Positions 63,044 through 64,000 of a stretch of DNA of 64,000 bases are shown here, in pieces. Numbering within the stretch: the first letter of the stretch is position 1; each line of letters starts with the position of its first letter. The notes under the pieces are model-generated. The model searched no databases and was not told the DNA's origin. It saw nothing but the letters and a program-made list of their open reading frames with translations. This DNA comes from Streptomyces capitiformicae. Its GTDB lineage: Bacteria > Actinomycetota > Actinomycetes > Streptomycetales > Streptomycetaceae. Location: positions 1,612,001 to 1,676,000 of the forward strand of contig NZ_CP022161.1 in NCBI RefSeq assembly GCF_002214185.1, given 5' to 3'. Made by a program: the position numbers and the translations under genes.

Positions 63044-63904
63044 ATGAAGGTCACCGGGGCGATAGCCCCTTTTGTTCCGCTCTGTGAGCGGTTCCTGCCC
63101 GCCAGGCTGGTGGGGCTCTCGATGGACCTCGTCAAGGCGACCGCCCTGGAGCTGGCGATCCTCGCCGGGCATCTGCTGCTCTACCCGTCCGGGATCGTCT
63201 CCGAGCGCCGGACCACGCCCACGCTCCCTCCGCCCGACGCACCCCGGCTCCCGACCGAGGACAGGCCGCCGGTCGTCCTGCTGCACGGTTTCATCGACAA
63301 CCGCTCCGTGTTCGTCCTGCTGCGCCGCTCCCTCGCCCAGCACGGCCACCGGCATATCGAGTCCCTCAACTACTCGCCCCTCACCTGCGACATCCGCACC
63401 GCCGCCGACCTGCTCGGCCGGCACATCGAGGACATCTGCGAGCGCACGGGGCAGGAACAGGTGGATATCGTCGGGCACAGCCTCGGCGGACTGATAGCGC
63501 GGTACTACGTGCAGCGACTCGGCGGCGACCACCGCGTCCGTACGCTCGTCACGCTCGGCACCCCGCACGGCGGCACCCAGGCCATACCGCTCGCGAACGC
63601 CCACCCGATCGTCCGGCAGATGCGCCCGGGTTCGGAGGTGCTGGAGGAGTTGCGCGCACCGGCGCCGGGGTGCCGTACGCACTTCGTGGCGTTCTGGAGC
63701 GACTTCGACCATGTGATGGCTCCGGTGGAGACCGCCTCCATCGACCACCCGGACCTGATGGTGCAGAACGTCCAGGTCACCGGCATCGGCCACCTCGCTC
63801 TGCCCGTGCACCCCGCCGTCGCCACCGGAATCCGCGAGGCACTCGACACGGCCCGCACGGGAGCCCGCACGGCCACCCGCCCCGGCGGCCTGACCGTGGC
63901 GTAG
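63044..63904 (+). CDS. Secreted or membrane-associated lipase / alpha-beta hydrolase
   Basis: This encodes 286 residues from ATG 63044 with GGGAGG upstream. The N-terminus has two hydrophobic stretches (VTGAIAPFVPLCERFLPARLV and ALELAILAGHLLLYP). The hydrolase core begins PPVVLLHGFIDNRSVFVLL (oxyanion HG), has the nucleophile elbow VDIVGHSLGGLIARYY (GxSxG), and THFVAFWSDFDHVMAP and GIGHLALPVHP supply the acid and His. The type fits bacterial triacylglycerol lipases or phospholipid/cutin esterases of Streptomyces; the substrate is not determined. It lies divergent from icmB with a 516-base gap. Confidence 0.9.
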   Translation: MKVTGAIAPFVPLCERFLPARLVGLSMDLVKATALELAILAGHLLLYPSGIVSERRTTPTLPPPDAPRLPTEDRPPVVLLHGFIDNRSVFVLLRRSLAQHGHRHIESLNYSPLTCDIRTAADLLGRHIEDICERTGQEQVDIVGHSLGGLIARYYVQRLGGDHRVRTLVTLGTPHGGTQAIPLANAHPIVRQMRPGSEVLEELRAPAPGCRTHFVAFWSDFDHVMAPVETASIDHPDLMVQNVQVTGIGHLALPVHPAVATGIREALDTARTGARTATRPGGLTVA

Positions 63905-64000
63905 ACGCACGGACCGACGGGGGTGCAAAACGGCTGATCGCGACATAAACCCGACACACCCCCACGCGCCCCCGCCACACGCCCGGCCCGCGACACCCAC

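Noticed and set aside
62584..63087. Overlapping frames in both strands before the lipase gene
   Set aside because: Arg/His/Pro-rich shadow composition, no domain, and the true lipase start at 63044 has a clear ribosome site.

Overview
The window is high-GC actinobacterial DNA, almost certainly a Streptomyces chromosome. The evidence is codon usage with G/C in nearly every third position, frequent GTG starts with GGAGG-type ribosome sites, and many Streptomyces-type proteins (DNRLRE/FG-GAP and RHS surface proteins, SCO4848-family, DUF3017, DUF6350, XRE-membrane regulators). From memory, the core order trpS - glyA - mdh - folD - purHN - sucCD - MoxR/VWA cluster - icmB matches the S. coelicolor SCO48xx neighbourhood.

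Left end (1-12.2 kb) is accessory. It holds the C-terminal end of a tyrosine recombinase, an immunity gene, and a 2393-residue secreted RHS polymorphic toxin (RHS repeats, Hint protease, C-terminal RNase of the CdiA-CT(ECL)/Ntox21 type). A large DNRLRE/FG-GAP surface protein is divergent from the RHS gene.

12.1-24 kb is a mixed envelope and regulation region. It contains a Uma2-like nuclease, a VOC protein, a TetR-controlled three-gene operon with two mirror-image operators, an anti-sigma-like ATPase, a peptide-binding lipoprotein-type protein, and a metallophosphoesterase. A D,D-carboxypeptidase, a YihY/BrkB membrane protein, a DprE2-like reductase behind two tandem-repeat arrays, and a 2'-5' RNA ligase follow.

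24-34.4 kb holds trpS, an ECF sigma module (sigma factor, membrane partner, secreted target) with two matching promoters, glyA behind a ZTP riboswitch, a YgiC/YgiB-like pair, a MarR-GNAT fusion gene whose start codon lies in its own operator, and mdh.

34.7-52 kb holds two XRE-membrane regulators, peptidoglycan-binding proteins including a Ser/Thr kinase, folD, purN-purH, a PerM-like membrane protein, a sigma-like protein with a membrane anchor, and sucC-sucD. glyA, folD, purN and purH together supply and use one-carbon folates for purine synthesis; the ZTP riboswitch reports a blocked PurH step, so the grouping makes functional sense. mdh and sucCD are TCA-cycle genes.

52.4-64 kb holds a secreted octapeptide-repeat protein. 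After it comes a divergent six-gene cluster: MoxR ATPase, DUF5682, a 53-residue protein and VWA on the minus strand, SWIM and DUF5691 on the plus strand. It resembles the uncharacterised E. coli yehLMPQ locus. The window ends with the orphan B12-binding mutase subunit and a lipase.

The strongest leads are the RHS-Hint-RNase/CdiI pair, the MoxR-VWA cluster with its unannotated small protein, the ECF regulon with identical promoter spacing, and the ZTP riboswitch on glyA. No tRNA, rRNA, CRISPR array or intact insertion sequence was seen.
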